A stretch of DNA of 64,000 nucleotides from Dirofilaria immitis (Eukaryota; Nematoda; Chromadorea; Rhabditida; Onchocercidae), in contig JAKNDB010000053.1 of assembly GCA_024305405.1 (NCBI GenBank), positions 682,001-746,000 on the forward strand, written 5' to 3'. The stretch's first letter is position 1; each line of letters starts with the position of its first letter. A program made the position numbers and the translations under genes. This document shows positions 27,934 to 41,400 of the stretch, piece after piece. The notes below the pieces were generated by a model that was not told the origin of the DNA, made no database searches, and saw only the letters and a list, made by a program, of their open reading frames with translations.

Positions 27934-30900
27934 CATGACATTAATTTGTAATGAAGCTTGATAATATTACGTCATTTATAATAATGGATATATGAGCAAT
28001 TTATATTTATATTATGTCAAAGCAAATTTCTTTATCGAGATTTTCATTATTATTATTTACCATCATTATAAAATATAAATTTTATAGAAAATTTTCAAAA
28101 TAAGTTTGCGAAGTTTGGTAATAGTTGAAATTTATTTGTTTTTTTATATTATTTATTATCAAATGTTTCATCATCCATTTGAAAATTATATAAAGAATAG
28201 TATTGTAATACATTAAATTATTTTATTTGATTTCTAATTAATGATAAGATTTAAATTAATACTACTGAATTTTTATTAACCATTTGTGTACGGTAATGTT
28301 TATTCCCATATGCTAATGATGAATGTTCGGAATATTTTCGAGCAATATCTGCAATAGTTTCCGATTCTTTTCGTTACATTTTTTTGAATTGAATTTATGA
28401 AAAGAAACGAAGTTATATTTTCAAGCAATCATTTAAATAAATAGTCCGCATAAATATGTAATTGCAAATTGGAATGAAAAAAGTCAAGATTATTTTAGGG
28501 TCTACTGTATCATGTATCGTATTATACATGCTTGTCATATAGCATCTGACATTCTAGACCGTATACTGTGCAATATATACAGTATATCAATTATATTTGA
28601 GATAATTGTTTATGCAAGCATTTTTGTCAATTTTTTGCTTAACTTTTAATAATTAAATTTTTTTTTAATATCTTCAACAATACTATTTATCTGATAAGAA
28701 CCAATTTAAACTTACTTAATTTTTTGCTCCAAAAGATGGTAAAAGTGATGGTGTTGAACGACTACCAATACATCCTTGTTTCAGATCTATAATTTCTTAA
28801 ATTTCAATAATTTTCAACTTGTGAAATAAAATTTCTCATTATCATCAATATATCAAATCTATCCTATTTAAAATGATATAAATTTCATTTAAGTACATAT
28901 GTGTAACACAAATATAGGCAACATTTACTAATTAATTTTGAACTTATCCCTAGTGTCGCTTTTGTTTTTAGCTCAGTTAATTCAATTTCTTCTTCGTTAT
29001 CACGAGTATCATCTTCATAATCACTTTCACTCTGAAAAGTGTTAGTTTGTTTTGTCAAATATGCTAATTAAAATAAGCTTTTGATATATAATAGAATTTT
29101 AAGTTTCTAAGCACTTTTCTTATTCACTTTTTCTCTTTTTCTAAAAGAAAACGAAAAACTTTTCAAAAATTTTAGATGATTTTCAAGAATTTGCAATTGA
29201 TAAAATTATATATCATTTTAAATAATAAAAATTTACTGATAACATCTTAAAGCGTATGGTTTCTGGTGATTGCATTTTTTACGTCGTACGCTTGTGATCA
29301 TTTCAACGTTTTCACGTCGATGTTGCAACGCATTAAACCATTTATTTGCACTTTGTTCATTTTCTGCATCAAATTCTAATCTTCTTCCATTAACGCTGTA
29401 GCAAAAATCAATTGATAATGAAGGCTGATAGAAAAGAACTAATGATAATCAATTTCAATTTCATATCAAAATAATCACTATAGGTATTTTTTTTTGTGTG
29501 ATATTTGAATGATACATGTGCAAGAAAATTATATTATTAAATAATATATTTTATACAATTAATTCGTAGTACATTTGTTTGTTTATTTTTATTATCGCTT
29601 TTATCAGAATTAATATTTTGATTTTTTAATTAGTAAACATTTTTTGTTAATTGAAAAAATAATGAATAATTTTTCAAGTCAAAAAAAGAAATAATTTTAT
29701 TTCAGTTTTCTTTTTTTTAAATTAAGGATTATTGTTATCTGCTGATAAGGATATCACTAGAACTAAAGATATCAATAGAATTAAGAATCGTTATCGATAG
29801 AATTAAGGAATGTTCAAGAAATGAAGTAGTAGTAGTAGTAACATTAATTTAAAATTTCTTCAATTTAATTTTATATAAATTAGGTCTATAATTTCGTTTT
29901 TTAATCTATCTTTATAAATAAAAGACTAAAAAAACGATGAAATTTTTGCTAAAATATAAATTATAATTTTATGTAAATAAATATATTATTTTTGTTGATT
30001 ATTATTTTTGCCAACATAATATTTTTGTTTAAATTTGTAAGTAAATATAAACATTGTAAAAGTTATAATAATGCAAAGAAAGAAAAAAATTGAAAAAGCA
30101 AATTTTGAAAAGATTTATTAAAATTTTTTTTTATGCTTTATTGAGTATATAAGCATAATTTTATTAATATGTTAATTAGTAATTAATTATTTTATTATTA
30201 ATTATATTTTAGATGAAAAGGATTTTCACCTCTTTTCTCATTCCTTTTTTTTAGATTAATAATTAAAATTGATTTCTTATTAAAGCAAAAAAAAAACTTT
30301 CTAAACTTTTTAATTCTACCATTTATTTTCTAATCAACGTTGATAATATTATTGACAAGAAGTATTTTGGCTTTATTTAAATTATTGTTGTTGTTTAACT
30401 CATTGATTTACGGGAAATAGCAAAATAACAATCATATCACCATATTATTAAAGAGATGTCTAATTGTACTCATTTGAAGTTTTAACAACCAATTATATAA
30501 GTTGTAAATTATTGATTATATTTTAATTACTATTAGTCATCTTATGCTTACCTATTTTTATTATCATTTTTATCAGCGTCATGCTGAATATTTCACTATA
30601 TTTATTAAAATTGAAACTTTTCCATTAAATAGGTTAGCAATTAATTGATAATTTTATCACTTATACTTAATTTCCTTATCAACTTAATTAGCAAGTGATA
30701 AATTTAATGCTTAAGTCTGAATCATATTTGAGCTATAAAAATTTCAATCTTAAGCTAAGCCGAATTATCAAAAAGATAGCGTAACATTGTGAGCCTAATC
30801 ATAAATATTTGTTAAATTTAATTTGATCCATATGATCTAAGGCATTTGAAAAGATAATTTTTATCTATTAACAAGGATCATTTTTTCATTTGTTATCAGT

Positions 30901-32658
30901 GTTATCATGTAATGGCTTGCTTGATAATTTTCTATAAGTATCATAAATGACGCATAAATCATATCAAATCATTCGATCAATAATAATTTTACAAAAATTA
31001 TTACTTATCGAAAATTGTAAAACATTTTCCAGATAATTGAATTTTAATTTAGACTTTTAGAAGTCTTAACCTAGATAATTGTTAATTAGCAATTCTTAAG
31101 TTATCATACTTACAAAATATATTTAAATTATCATTTAATTTTAATTATATCAGTGCATTATCATGATATTCATCTTCATCTTATCAGACAAAAAATAAGC
31201 TATCTTTTGACTTCTATTCATCAATTCATGATATTTATTGAAAGTTATAGATACCCATTATTAAATACTTAAATTTAAATTCACTGAAATTCTTCATCGT
31301 TACTATTTACAATTCGTTATTTTTGAAATAAGTAAAATCATTCTATTTCATAAATTAAAATTAATGGAAAAAATAAAATCGCTGCTTATACTTAATTTTC
31401 ATTTTAAAAATTTGATTTCATTTTAAAATTTCCGATTATTATGAAAGACAATATTATTTTGAATTATTATTAAGTCATAAAAATTTTTAGTTAAAAATAT
31501 GGACTAACTGTAAAATAATTTTTGTATATATTAGGGCCAACGTTGCTTAACTTAACAGATCGGACAAGATGTCGTGCTTTCAACGTGATATGGTCGTAGA
31601 CATAATTAATTACAAAAATATGTATCAAATTCCCGTAATTCCTATCAAATTCCCATAATTTCTATCAAGGCTTTAAAATTCTCACCATTGTACCGTTTAC
31701 AATTCAAATGTGATAAATTTTATTTTTGAATTATTATTTTAACAGATATATTACTAATTAATTAATTATTTTTTCAGAGATATAATTAGATTTTATAATT
31801 TTTATTGATCAATTATTTTTTCAAAGATATAATTAAAATTTAAAATTTTTATTAATAAAAATTTTGAGAATACTATATAGATTGGTATAATCATAATTTT
31901 TTAAAGAAAATTTTATTTTAATAACAAAAACTTTATAATACTAGAAATAAAATAATTATTAATTTTGTTGTTTTAGGATGAATGAAAAAATAAATTTTAA
32001 AAAACTATCTTTTCTTCTCGTCTTTATTGCAAATAATTTTATTTTCATATAGGATAAAAAAAAAAAGTTAAAAAAATTTGAAACATACTGAATGATGAAT
32101 TCAGTTTCGGAATTTTCACCCAATGTACAGGTAGCTTGATCCAATAAAATTTTCTCTAATGGTTTTTATTTTTCAAAAATCCATTTCATTCTTATATGAG
32201 GTTAGCAAATTTTTACTTTCATCCAATGCAAAAAACATCCTTTTTCGAGATTTTAATAGTGAAAATGCTAAAAATAAACTTTTTTATTTCATCGAAAATG
32301 CTTAAATTTTTAAATTTTAATCCTTACATTTTCAAAAAAAAAATTATTATTTCTTTTATTGAAATATATATACTATAATTATTTTAGCTCATACAAATAA
32401 GAATTTTGCTAATATTTAGTTCAAAATTTTATATGCTAATTTATTATATTAAACATACATTGAACTATAAATAACAATTTTAGATCATACTCGAATTTAG
32501 CACTTATCATTGAAATTGTATCAATTGCCAAACGCTTTGATAATAAAATATTATCAATTCAATAAGTTTCATACCTCGACCATTTGTTTTAATATGTAAA
32601 TAACCAATAATTGAATACCAGGCTTGATTCGGCGTTCCTGATACCATCATTTGTATCA
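16424..32658 (-). CDS. tbc-2: TBC1D2-like Rab GTPase-activating protein with an added beta-propeller-like tail
   Basis: About 28 exons. PH domain: GYLHIKTNGR (32575-32658), SRKRMFFALDESKN and LLDQATCTLGENSE (32089-32267), NEQSANKWFNALQHRREN (29237-29395). Acidic linker and coiled coils span about 29.0-25.0 kb. TBC domain, 23967 to 21191: LIRTGVPGDLRPTIWKLL, ITLDLLR (the IxxDxxR arginine finger), GYCQGMNF (glutamine finger), TLNWFLALFYDAVPFQ, MIRIWDCFLLDGTKVLFRFA. Both catalytic fingers are present, so it should act as a GAP, by family on early/late endosomal Rabs. At 20611-20746 comes the usual tail helix (LLRERLSRKEQLRKAF). Downstream exons in mostly compatible phase add strand-like blades (YAALANGVLTVFE, VVDDTLWLATACKV, SYGVWITTAHSQVLQLWN, EITSVMCVREQLWISTVDG) and a basic Ser-rich end at 16424. 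At least five A/T-run repairs are needed. The true 5' start may be further right. Confidence 0.82.
18280..18323. repeat. 21-base direct duplication in an intron
   Basis: GTGGAACAAGAAACTTTGCGT occurs at 18280-18300 and again at 18303-18323, separated by two bases. It lies in an intron of the RabGAP gene. Both copies are identical, so the duplication is recent or an assembly slip. Confidence 0.8.
21465..21724. repeat. Six-copy 43-base tandem repeat (minisatellite) in a RabGAP intron
   Basis: The core GAATGATGCATATTAATA recurs every 43 bases, at about 21477, 21520, 21563, 21606, 21649 and 21692. Copies differ only at a few sites: ACAAT or AAAAT at the start, and AGGCCTGAGCC or AAGCCTGGGCC at the end. 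The array contains ATGCAT and AGGCCT palindromes and is more GC-rich than its surroundings. It sits in the intron between TBC exons ending at 22592 and starting at 21374. Confidence 0.95.
21906..21952. repeat. Duplicated TTAGGTCACGTAA motif
   Basis: AAATTAGGTCACGTAA occurs twice about 32 bases apart, at about 21905-21920 and 21937-21952, in the same intron as the 43-base repeat. The GTCACGTAA core recurs in reverse orientation at 42665-42700 as TTACGTGAC. See the separate finding. Confidence 0.75.
24000..24560. repeat. Degenerate AT-rich tandem block plus (AT)n microsatellite in an intron
   Basis: Phrases such as AATTATTTTACCAA, CTTTGATATTATC and ATAATCATTTTACC recur every 50-80 bases with many changes, showing an old decayed tandem array. 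Within it, 24352-24402 is an (AT)n microsatellite. The block fills the RabGAP intron between the exons ending at 24549 and starting at 23967. Confidence 0.7.
25812..25994. repeat. Two diverged ~80-base direct copies, ~100 bases apart
   Basis: Both 25812-25890 and 25911-25994 run through TATTATTA, AATCAATAATTTTTTAAATT and TTTTGATTAAA in the same order, with about a tenth of sites changed. This is intronic DNA of the RabGAP gene, directly left of a copied exon fragment at 25996-26040. Confidence 0.75.
25996..26040. repeat. Intronic copy of part of a RabGAP coding exon
   Basis: 45 bases here match 26188-26232 with a single difference (AATAATCG versus AACAATCG). The 26188-26232 copy is coding and gives NKFLNSEVIRLLK on the minus strand. 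The intronic copy has no matching flanks, so it looks like a recent local duplication of an exon core, or an assembly artefact. Confidence 0.85.
31623..31670. repeat. 20-base tandem duplication
   Basis: TATCAAATTCCCGTAATTCC is followed directly by TATCAAATTCCCATAATTTC and then a partial TATCAA. Three sites differ between the full copies. It lies in the long intron between the second and third PH-domain exons of the RabGAP gene. Confidence 0.8.
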
Positions 32659-33321
32659 CTGATAAAAAAAATACGTACAACTATAAAAATTCATATATTT
32701 TGTGATAAAATTTGTATTAATAATTTTTTATTTTATTTTTTGATGAAAAATATAAAAATTAAAAATTCAATTATTTTATTAATTTTAATGATAACTTTGT
32801 CATTCTTGAATTTGTCATTCTTGAATCTTCCGTATGAAGTTATATTTGTTTGTTTATTTTTTGATTAACTTTTAAACTTGGAAATATTTATATTGCATTA
32901 TATTACGATTATATCAATGATATAATTTAAACATTTATTGATAATAAATTTGTCACTACTAGTATCAAGCCTATTTGAGAATAAAATTTGAATATATCTT
33001 TTGTTTGGCTTATAATTTTAAAAATAGATTTTTATGAGCTCTGTTTGTATTACAATTCTTAGTTAATAATTAACTAAATTTAAATACATTAATTAAAGTA
33101 TTTTGATAATTGTAAATCGTTTAACCCAAATTTAATAAAATGATTTTAATTGATAATTTAATTATCGAATATTTACTACGAGCATTAATAATCATAATAA
33201 GAATATATAGATGATAATAATATTGCAATTATTGATATGATATCTTCTTGATTTTATGCAAATTTCGCTAATCGTTCATTCGACTTAATTATATTAATAG
33301 GATAATTCATCTAATTCATAC

Positions 33322-33519
33322 TTTATTGATTAGTTAAATATTCTCGATAAATCATTTCATATATTATTGATTAGTTAAATATTCTCGATAAAATATTTCA
33401 TATTTTATTAATTAGATAAATTTTCTCGATGAAAATTGATTCATATTTTATTGATTAGTTAAATATTCTCGATAAATCATTTCATATTTTATTGATTAGT
33501 TAAATATTCTTGATAAAAG
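33322..33519. repeat. Five-copy ~41-base tandem repeat
   Basis: The unit begins TTATTGATTAGTTAAATATT, runs through CTCGATAAATCATTTCATA and repeats about five times. Copy three is the most changed (TTAATTAGATAAATTTTCTC). The array is upstream of the visible 5' end of the RabGAP gene. Confidence 0.9.
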
Positions 33520-35482
33520 CATGAACAATGAAAATATAATAATTAACAAATAACGTGTGAATGGAAATTGTGAAAAACGAAAAATTGAAAATTTTGACGT
33601 TTTCTTGGCGAGCTTTATTAAAATGAATATAAAACAGCTAAGCTAACAAAATATTGAAATGGCTTTTTATTTTCATCCATTAAAAATTTGAATTTGAATT
33701 TTTATTTCATATACACTTATATTTATAACTATGCTATATCATAAAAGAGCCAAAAGATAGTGATTATATTTTGTAAAATAACTATTTAATTTTTAAATAT
33801 ATATGCATAGATGATGCTTAATTGATAATGATTATATGTATCATTAAATAATTTTTCAATAATAATTATTTTAATAATAATTATACATATACATATCGTG
33901 GCTAAAATTGTTGAAATAATTGTCGAGATAGTGATTACGTATATATATGCAATAGCATAGTTATGACGTAATGATTATTTTAATCATGATTAAATTATAA
34001 ATTGTATAAATATTGTTTAAAAACAGAATAAGTTTGCTTGTATTATTATTATCATTATCATTATTATGTTATTATTATTACAATTTTTATTTAAGAATAT
34101 TCGATGAACAGCAATAAATAATATAATATAAAACATTGTTTAGAAATTTCATTTTCCATCTGATCAAATTATTCAATTCGATTTGAAATAAATTAGCATT
34201 TTTACACCTTGCATTGAATAAATAAATCATTAATGAAAAATGTTGATAATCGAAAATTTTTATCAGTGATAAACAATAAAAAGTGATCGATAATTTGTTA
34301 TTATTTTGGAACAATTTCTTTTTTGATTAATTAATAATTATAAAAATACTATTAACATTTGACGATGATTAATAAAGAATCGAATATTAGATTTAATTTT
34401 ATGTTATTTCAATCATTAAGTGATATTTTTAATTAAGCTAAAATTTTTTGTTTACCACTATTTTTAATTAAGTAATGACGTAATAATGAATTAACCAATA
34501 ATCGGTCTAATAATTATAAAAGCCAAAGATTAATTAATCGTTATCTTTTTTATTCCTAGCAGATAACAATTTCAAAATAACATTTATCGATGTAAATTAA
34601 ATTAAAATTTTTATCAATTTAACATATTGCAGTAAATATTTACTTTTCTCGATATTTTATTAAAACATTTATTTATTTTATTTTATTTTTCTTTTTGCTT
34701 CAATTAAACTGATTGAAAAAGTATAGAATAATTTACATATTATAATATACAAATATCTATACAGTAATATTTTTAGTTAAATTCATCACTTAACAAATAC
34801 TAAATTATATCAAATTACTAATATACTTATATGATATTTGGATAGAATAGAAATGAAATAAAGAAAAGTAATAATTTTATAACAAAAGTATTCTATTCAA
34901 AAATATATTCTATGAAGTCAATTAATTTTAAATAGTTTTTTTTTTTTTTGTTTCATGAGAGAAGTAATTCATTTATTTATTTAAATGAAAGATATGAAAC
35001 TTAATGAATTAATAAATTTATTCACTTCCATTATAAGTTATGGAAAAATATTATTTAATTCTCGTAGCAAAACGAAATAATTTTAATTTGTGATACTTTT
35101 CGTGTTTAGGAAAAATCAATAATTGCATAATTCTTTAACATGTTTTTACTGCTTATAATTATTAAGATAACTATCTTTTATCGATAGAATTGTTTGTTAT
35201 GATTAATTTTAGGTAACTAAAATTGATAATGAATTTGCGATAATCTTTTATCGATAATTTAATAATTTTTAAGAAGATCATAAATGAAATGCGTATTTTC
35301 CGGTCTTACTTCATAATTTAATTAATCGAATTTCATAATCGATTAAAATTTTCTGGAAAGCTTTTCTTTTTAATGAAAAAAATAATATCATAGAAAATGC
35401 TTTTCTGTCTCATTTCATGAATCGATCAATCAAATTTTATAAAAATAAAAATTATATAAAACTTTGATTATACTAAGACTGC

Positions 35483-35490
35483 TGACGTCA
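35483..35490. promoter_or_regulatory. Perfect TGACGTCA (CRE-type) site
   Basis: TGACGTCA is the full palindromic consensus for CREB/ATF bZIP factors. It sits in a gene-poor block, 2.8 kb upstream of the visible 5' end of the RabGAP gene. One 8-base match in 64 kb can arise by chance (though less often in DNA this AT-rich), so function is only a suggestion. Confidence 0.35.
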
Positions 35491-37740
35491 TTAATTATAA
35501 TTTTTAGAAAATTTACAAAAATGGCACTTCGTATTGAAATTTATATTTTCCTTCGAGAATTTTTTAGGTTTTAGTTATATGATATGATAAAAAAAAGTGA
35601 AAGAGAACTTTTGCCACACTTTTTTTTTAGTTTTCAAAATTGATATGATCGCAATGCAATTTTAATTTATATTCTTTTATTACATTTCGTGCAAATATTT
35701 TAAAATAAAAATTTCATTTTCTTTTTATCACATTATGAAAAAAAAAACTTTTTCGGAAGGAAAACGAAAATTTTATTTTGGAATGAGAATTGTTATTGGA
35801 ATGGCTTAACGAGTGTTAGAAAATAACGAAAGATTTCGAAAATATAATCGCATAATTTTGATGAATAATAAAATTTCTTAGAAAATGAATTTTCTAATTT
35901 AATAATGGATGTTGATGAAAATGGCTGCATGAAATAAGTTTCTTTTCCATAAACTTTCATAAAGGAAAATAAAGTTTTGGATAATAACTAAGATGATGAC
36001 TTTTAACGACCATTATAATCTTGATCTTGATCAATTCTGATACAGAATCATATATCCTGTTGAATGATGAAATTAATTTTTTGATCGTCTAAATCGTCTA
36101 AGTTTTATATTTTAATTTCAATTAAAAATTCGATAATTCGATTAGAATATATTTAATCGTTAAATGAAATTATTCTATTCTTATAACATCCTCTATCATA
36201 TCATTTCAATCTTTTATTTTTTTTTCTAAATATAAATTTATGATAAAAATTTTATTTATTCAAATTTTTTCCATTAATTTTTATTTAATCGTTTATTTCG
36301 TTTTTTGTAGCAAATGAAAAAATGTTAAAAAATGATAATAAATTATCAAAATAATAAAAACAAAATGATTTCGAGATAGTTTAAAATATACAACTGATAA
36401 AGAAAGTAAATAAATTTATAGATTTGATCGATAGTAATAAATTTAATAATTTAAGTTGATTATCTTTTCTTTCTCTTCCTTCATGCAAATATTCATTTCA
36501 GATATTATCACTTTAATGTTTTTATTGATATTTGCTTTTAACTTTCAATACTTTCACTTATATTTATTAGCTAAAAATTTCATTCATTACATTAGCGTTT
36601 TTAACTAATTAAATAAAAATGAAGGAAAGAAAAAGGCAATCAATTTATTAATTTATTCTTACAAATGTAAAGAATGTATTTTGAAAACAAAAAAAACTTT
36701 GAAAAAAAATTTCTTCGTAAGCAAAAGTAAAATCACATAACGCTTGGTTATTGCTTAACTTTTTTGCAATTAAATTTTGATAAGTTTTAAATTACTCTTT
36801 CATAATTTTTCTATAACCATAGTTATCAATCCATAGTTTTGTGAAATTAGTCTCAATAAAATTTTTTTTACTCTTTAAAATATCGTAATTTGAAGCTATA
36901 ATTCGATAAGTATTGGATTATTGTTTTATCATAAGAAAATATTATGATATTAATGAAAATTTGAAATGTTACTAATTAAAACAACTTTGATTATTTTATC
37001 ATATCAAATTTAATGATATGTTAAATTATCCGTTGTGTTTATTATTTTTCAATCAATTCTTCATTTACATTAAGATGAAGTAAATATCTTTATTCTAAAT
37101 CAATAAAGTTTCTTAAATTAATAAAGTTTTGCTTTAAACTAGGTAAAAAAATGAATTTCCGCATTTAATAAATGAATTTTTCAATATCACTTTTAATCTT
37201 TAATTTGTTGATATTACTGGGTAGCTATGGTGACAAAATGTCTGATAGCGAATACTTAACTTAATAATTGTTCTAACTTTGGGTAAATTATTTTTTGAAT
37301 TTTTATTATAATACAATATAAAGCACGAAAATAAAAAATATGTGTGTAATTTTGAAATTTAATAAAATTTCTATAAATAATAAAAATTATTAACAATTGC
37401 TGGCAACTATCAAATCAATCTTTAAAAAGTGAATTTAAAAAAAAAATAAAAACTCAAAATAAATTTATTGCAATTATCGATTATCAATTGTTTGTCGATT
37501 ATTTAATGAAGCAAATTAAAGTTTAAAAATAAAAATTCAAAATTATTTAATTAATACAAAAATACAATATGTATGCGAAATCTTTTTGAATATACTATAC
37601 ATTCAGGTATATATAATAAATAAAAATAAATTTAATTTAAATAAATTCATATTTGAATTCTTATAACATCGAACGTTTAATTCCAATATTTAATATTTCA
37701 TTTTTTATATTTAACACATTGATGAATAGTATTAATGAAT

Positions 37741-37795
37741 GATGATGCTGCTGATGATGATGATGATGATGATGATAATGATGATAATGATAATG
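37741..37795. repeat. GAT/GATAAT triplet microsatellite
   Basis: A run of GAT triplets with one CTG interruption, then GATAAT steps. Unlike the CAT run at 15.8 kb, no open exon with splice sites surrounds it, so I treat it as non-coding. Confidence 0.85.
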
Positions 37796-38140
37796 CGTGA
37801 TACTTGATATTAATCGGACAATTGTAATATATTAATTTAATAAAAATGTAACATAATAATTGCTGTTCAATGATTCGTTCGTCATAATAGCTGGTTGATC
37901 GATCTTTAAAGTAAATAAAAATATGCGAATGATAAAAATGTTTACAACAATTGCCGTAGATTTTATCTCAGATAATTAATGAGAATTCATAGTAAAAATG
38001 CAAAGTAATAACGTGGGTAATTTTGCATTTTCCCATCTCAAATATAATGAAATATAATTTTTCATTTATATTCGAAAATCGCAATTTGTTTACAACATAT
38101 ATATTAATTTATAAAACAACAAAAAGAGGATTAATGATAT

Positions 38141-38460
38141 CACGTGAGCATTACCGTATTCCATAAGCACATTACCATATGTCGTGGTCGTTTGAATATT
38201 CTATGAGCAATACCATATTTTGTGAGTACTGTTTTTATATTCCCGTAGGTATTACAATATTCCATGAACAGTATCATATTTCGTAAGCATTATAATAATT
38301 CATGAGCATTGCCATATTTCGTGAGCATTATAACAATTCATGAGCATTACCATATTCCGTAAGCATTACAATATTCCGTGAGCAATACCATATTTTGTGA
38401 GTATTGTAATATTCCCAAGTACTGCAGTATTTAATGCTACCGTATTCCATGAGCATTATA
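38141..38460. repeat. Degenerate ~20-base minisatellite, about 15 units
   Basis: The unit approximates ATTACCATATTCCGTGAGC. Variants include CATATTTCGTGAGC, AATATTCCGTGAGC, ATAATTCATGAGC and CATATTTTGTGAGTA. The spacing wanders around 20-22 bases. It is visible because GTGAGC and ATGAGC are GC-richer than the surrounding sequence. No coding frame runs through it. Confidence 0.9.
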
Positions 38461-41400
38461 TCGTTGTGTTCTTAATGAAATTGATGTTGAAGTGTTGAAA
38501 TATAATGCCTTTTTGCAGAATTATTTGATTGATAGTCGATGAAGTTAATTTAAAAATTTTTATTCATTTTTTTTTTACAATGAAATGAAGTTATTCTATT
38601 GAGAGTTCTATTTTTCTATGCGATCAATTTAAAACTATTCATTCTTAATGACAATGATAGTTGAATGATTTTTTTTTTGTTTTTCCCATCACATTTAATT
38701 GTTTTGGTTTATTAGAAAGATTTTTCAAATGAAAAAAATATAAGAAATTCATTCTCTTTAAGGAAAAAAAAATAAAATAAAATAGCTGAGAAATAGTGCA
38801 AACGAATGAAAAATATGTTCAAATATATTATTTAGAAAATAGAATGGATTAAATGACAGTATGAAATAAATTTGTATTTCATGATATTTTTATATTAATT
38901 ATTTTTTTTATAAATTCAGGATTTTGCAATATATTTATTTACTTACTTTATTCGTAGTTAATTTTTCGTAAATTCATCAACTATCTAATTCAGAAAATTG
39001 AATTTGAAACTTATAAATTCTTATTTTGACAAATTTTTTATTTTGACCAACTATACTTCTTTATTATAACTTTTACGAATTTCAACAAGACAAAACTTGA
39101 TCGAAAGTGGAAATTTTAAAAGTTGTTAATTATCTATCTACTATAAATAAAGTGTAAAAGACTACAATTATGGCTTTAAAGATAATACATAAATTTCTTT
39201 TATTTTTTAAAAGATTTTTTTAAAGAAAAATAATATAAAAGTTTCATCTATTCTTTAAAATAATTTGTTTTAGTATTTGATGATTTGATGAGAAATTTTG
39301 ATGCATTATTTCTTATTATTTCATTGTTTGTGAAACGACAAAAAAATTATTGATCCATTTCAAAAATTAAATTTACATATGTTTATTGGAAGTAAGCTTA
39401 AGTTTTTTTTATTTCCTAACATATTTTGTTGCCATCAATTTAATTTCCTAATTTTTAATTCTATTTAAAATTCATTCCAGACAAGTATGTACAAATTTTT
39501 ATTATCTTCTTTAAATTTATGGAAATAAAAAATGCGTAAAATTTAAAATGTTGCCGATTCAAACTTTCTCTAAACTTTTTCAAGCTAAGTATAATTCGAA
39601 AAATCAATCGATCAATATTTCTTGTTTTTATTAATATTTTGGAAAAATTCCTATATTTTCCCAAAAATTTGGCCTTATTTACAAGCAAAAGTTGAAATTA
39701 ATATTATTTGGCCATAATTTCATAAACAATTATTTTTATCATATTCTTATTAACTACAAAAAAAGGCAAAAATGCATTTATTTTAATTATCTTTCCGAAT
39801 GATAATCATATCTTCTATTTTAGTTTTTCTATTTAATTACGCCTTTTTTCTGTTTCCAAAACTTTTTCATTTATGCAATATTTTATATAATTCATCGTTA
39901 TGTATTTAAAAAATTCGTATAATTTAAAAAGATGGCGAGAAAAAAAACTGAATAATTAAAACCTTTGAAAAGTTTATAATTTAGAATTAATGAAACCTTA
40001 AGAAAAAAAGCATTAATTATCTATTAACTGGGGAGGGGGAATTAAATTAATTATAAAATAAGTAAATTGATAAAATTGATAAAAATTTATTACATTTATG
40101 CATAAAAAATAAATAGTAAAAGTTGTTTGCTTATTAGCTATATCGATAATGTTATCAGTTGAAATGAATGATAATATTTCTAATCTTACTGATTACACAA
40201 TAATAATTCAATCAAAGGAAAATGTTACTTAACTGAATTTCAAGAATAACTTCGCATACCAAAATAGTTCATAGCAATTTTAAACTAATTTTTAGATTGA
40301 TTTAAGTTTATAATTTGGTATTGCTTAATCAATTACTTAAATTATGAAATCACGGTCCATGAGGAAAAGAATTTGATGCTATTTGGCCAAGAAATTACTG
40401 CCCAAAAAAAAGAGGAAATTAAATGTTACATGATCAAAATTCTTTAAAGAAATCATTGGTCAAAAAAATTGGCAATTGATCAAGTGTTTTAAAAAGAATT
40501 TATCGTTTAAAAACAAAGGAAATTAAATGTTATTTAATAAAGTATTTGAAATCTGAACCATTCAAGAATGAAAAAATTTTTGTATGTGAGACTTGAAACG
40601 ATGTTTTTTTTTTCTTTTCTAAGATATTTTTTTGAAAGCTAAAAAAAAAAATTATTTGATATTTTGCATTATAAGTTATTAAATTTTTATTGATGAAGAA
40701 GAAGATAAGAATTAAAAAAAAAAAAAACAAAAGAAAGGAAATTCCTCAATCATCGGATTAACATTTATTGCTATCATTTGGCTAATCCTTAAATGATATA
40801 TTGATAGCTTCGTTTTCTTTTTTTTTTTTTTCTCGAGAATGTGAAAGACGATTAAATTACAAATGTAAATTGAATTTTGCTCAATTATATGCATTCAATA
40901 CCATTTAATATATTCTAAAAATATGCAATAGCCTTACTTTTATCAACAATTAATCGAAAAAAATAAAAAGCAAACAAACAACTTTTTTTTAAGCAATTGT
41001 TGCTTCTTCTTCTTCTTCTTCTTTTTTTCCTTTAATAATCATCGAAGTGAAATATCATTAAATGCTAAAGGATGATGATATCACTGCTTTAAAAAAAAAA
41101 AAAAAAAAAAAAAGAGGAAGAGAAAGAGAGAATTAATGAAATTCATTGGTTAAAAATTAAATAAGTCTAACTAATTTTGATGAGGGCGTATTTAAATGAG
41201 AATGGTATAAAATTCTTATGCCATTAATAGATTTAATATGGGGAAAAAAAAAAGGAAATTATAATTATTTTTGTAGCGTCATTTTTGTTTACTGATAATT
41301 AGATAACATTGATGAGTATATAAAATTAAGAATTTTGATGATAATTTGATTTAGTCTTATTTTTAAATACTGCAATATATATACGCATATATATACATAT

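Noticed and set aside
11005..32658. A nematode operon (RabGAP, Asp-rich gene, rpb-12)
   Set aside because: The genes share a strand, but the gaps (about 0.45 and 1.15 kb) are mostly too long and SL2-type evidence cannot be seen in sequence alone.
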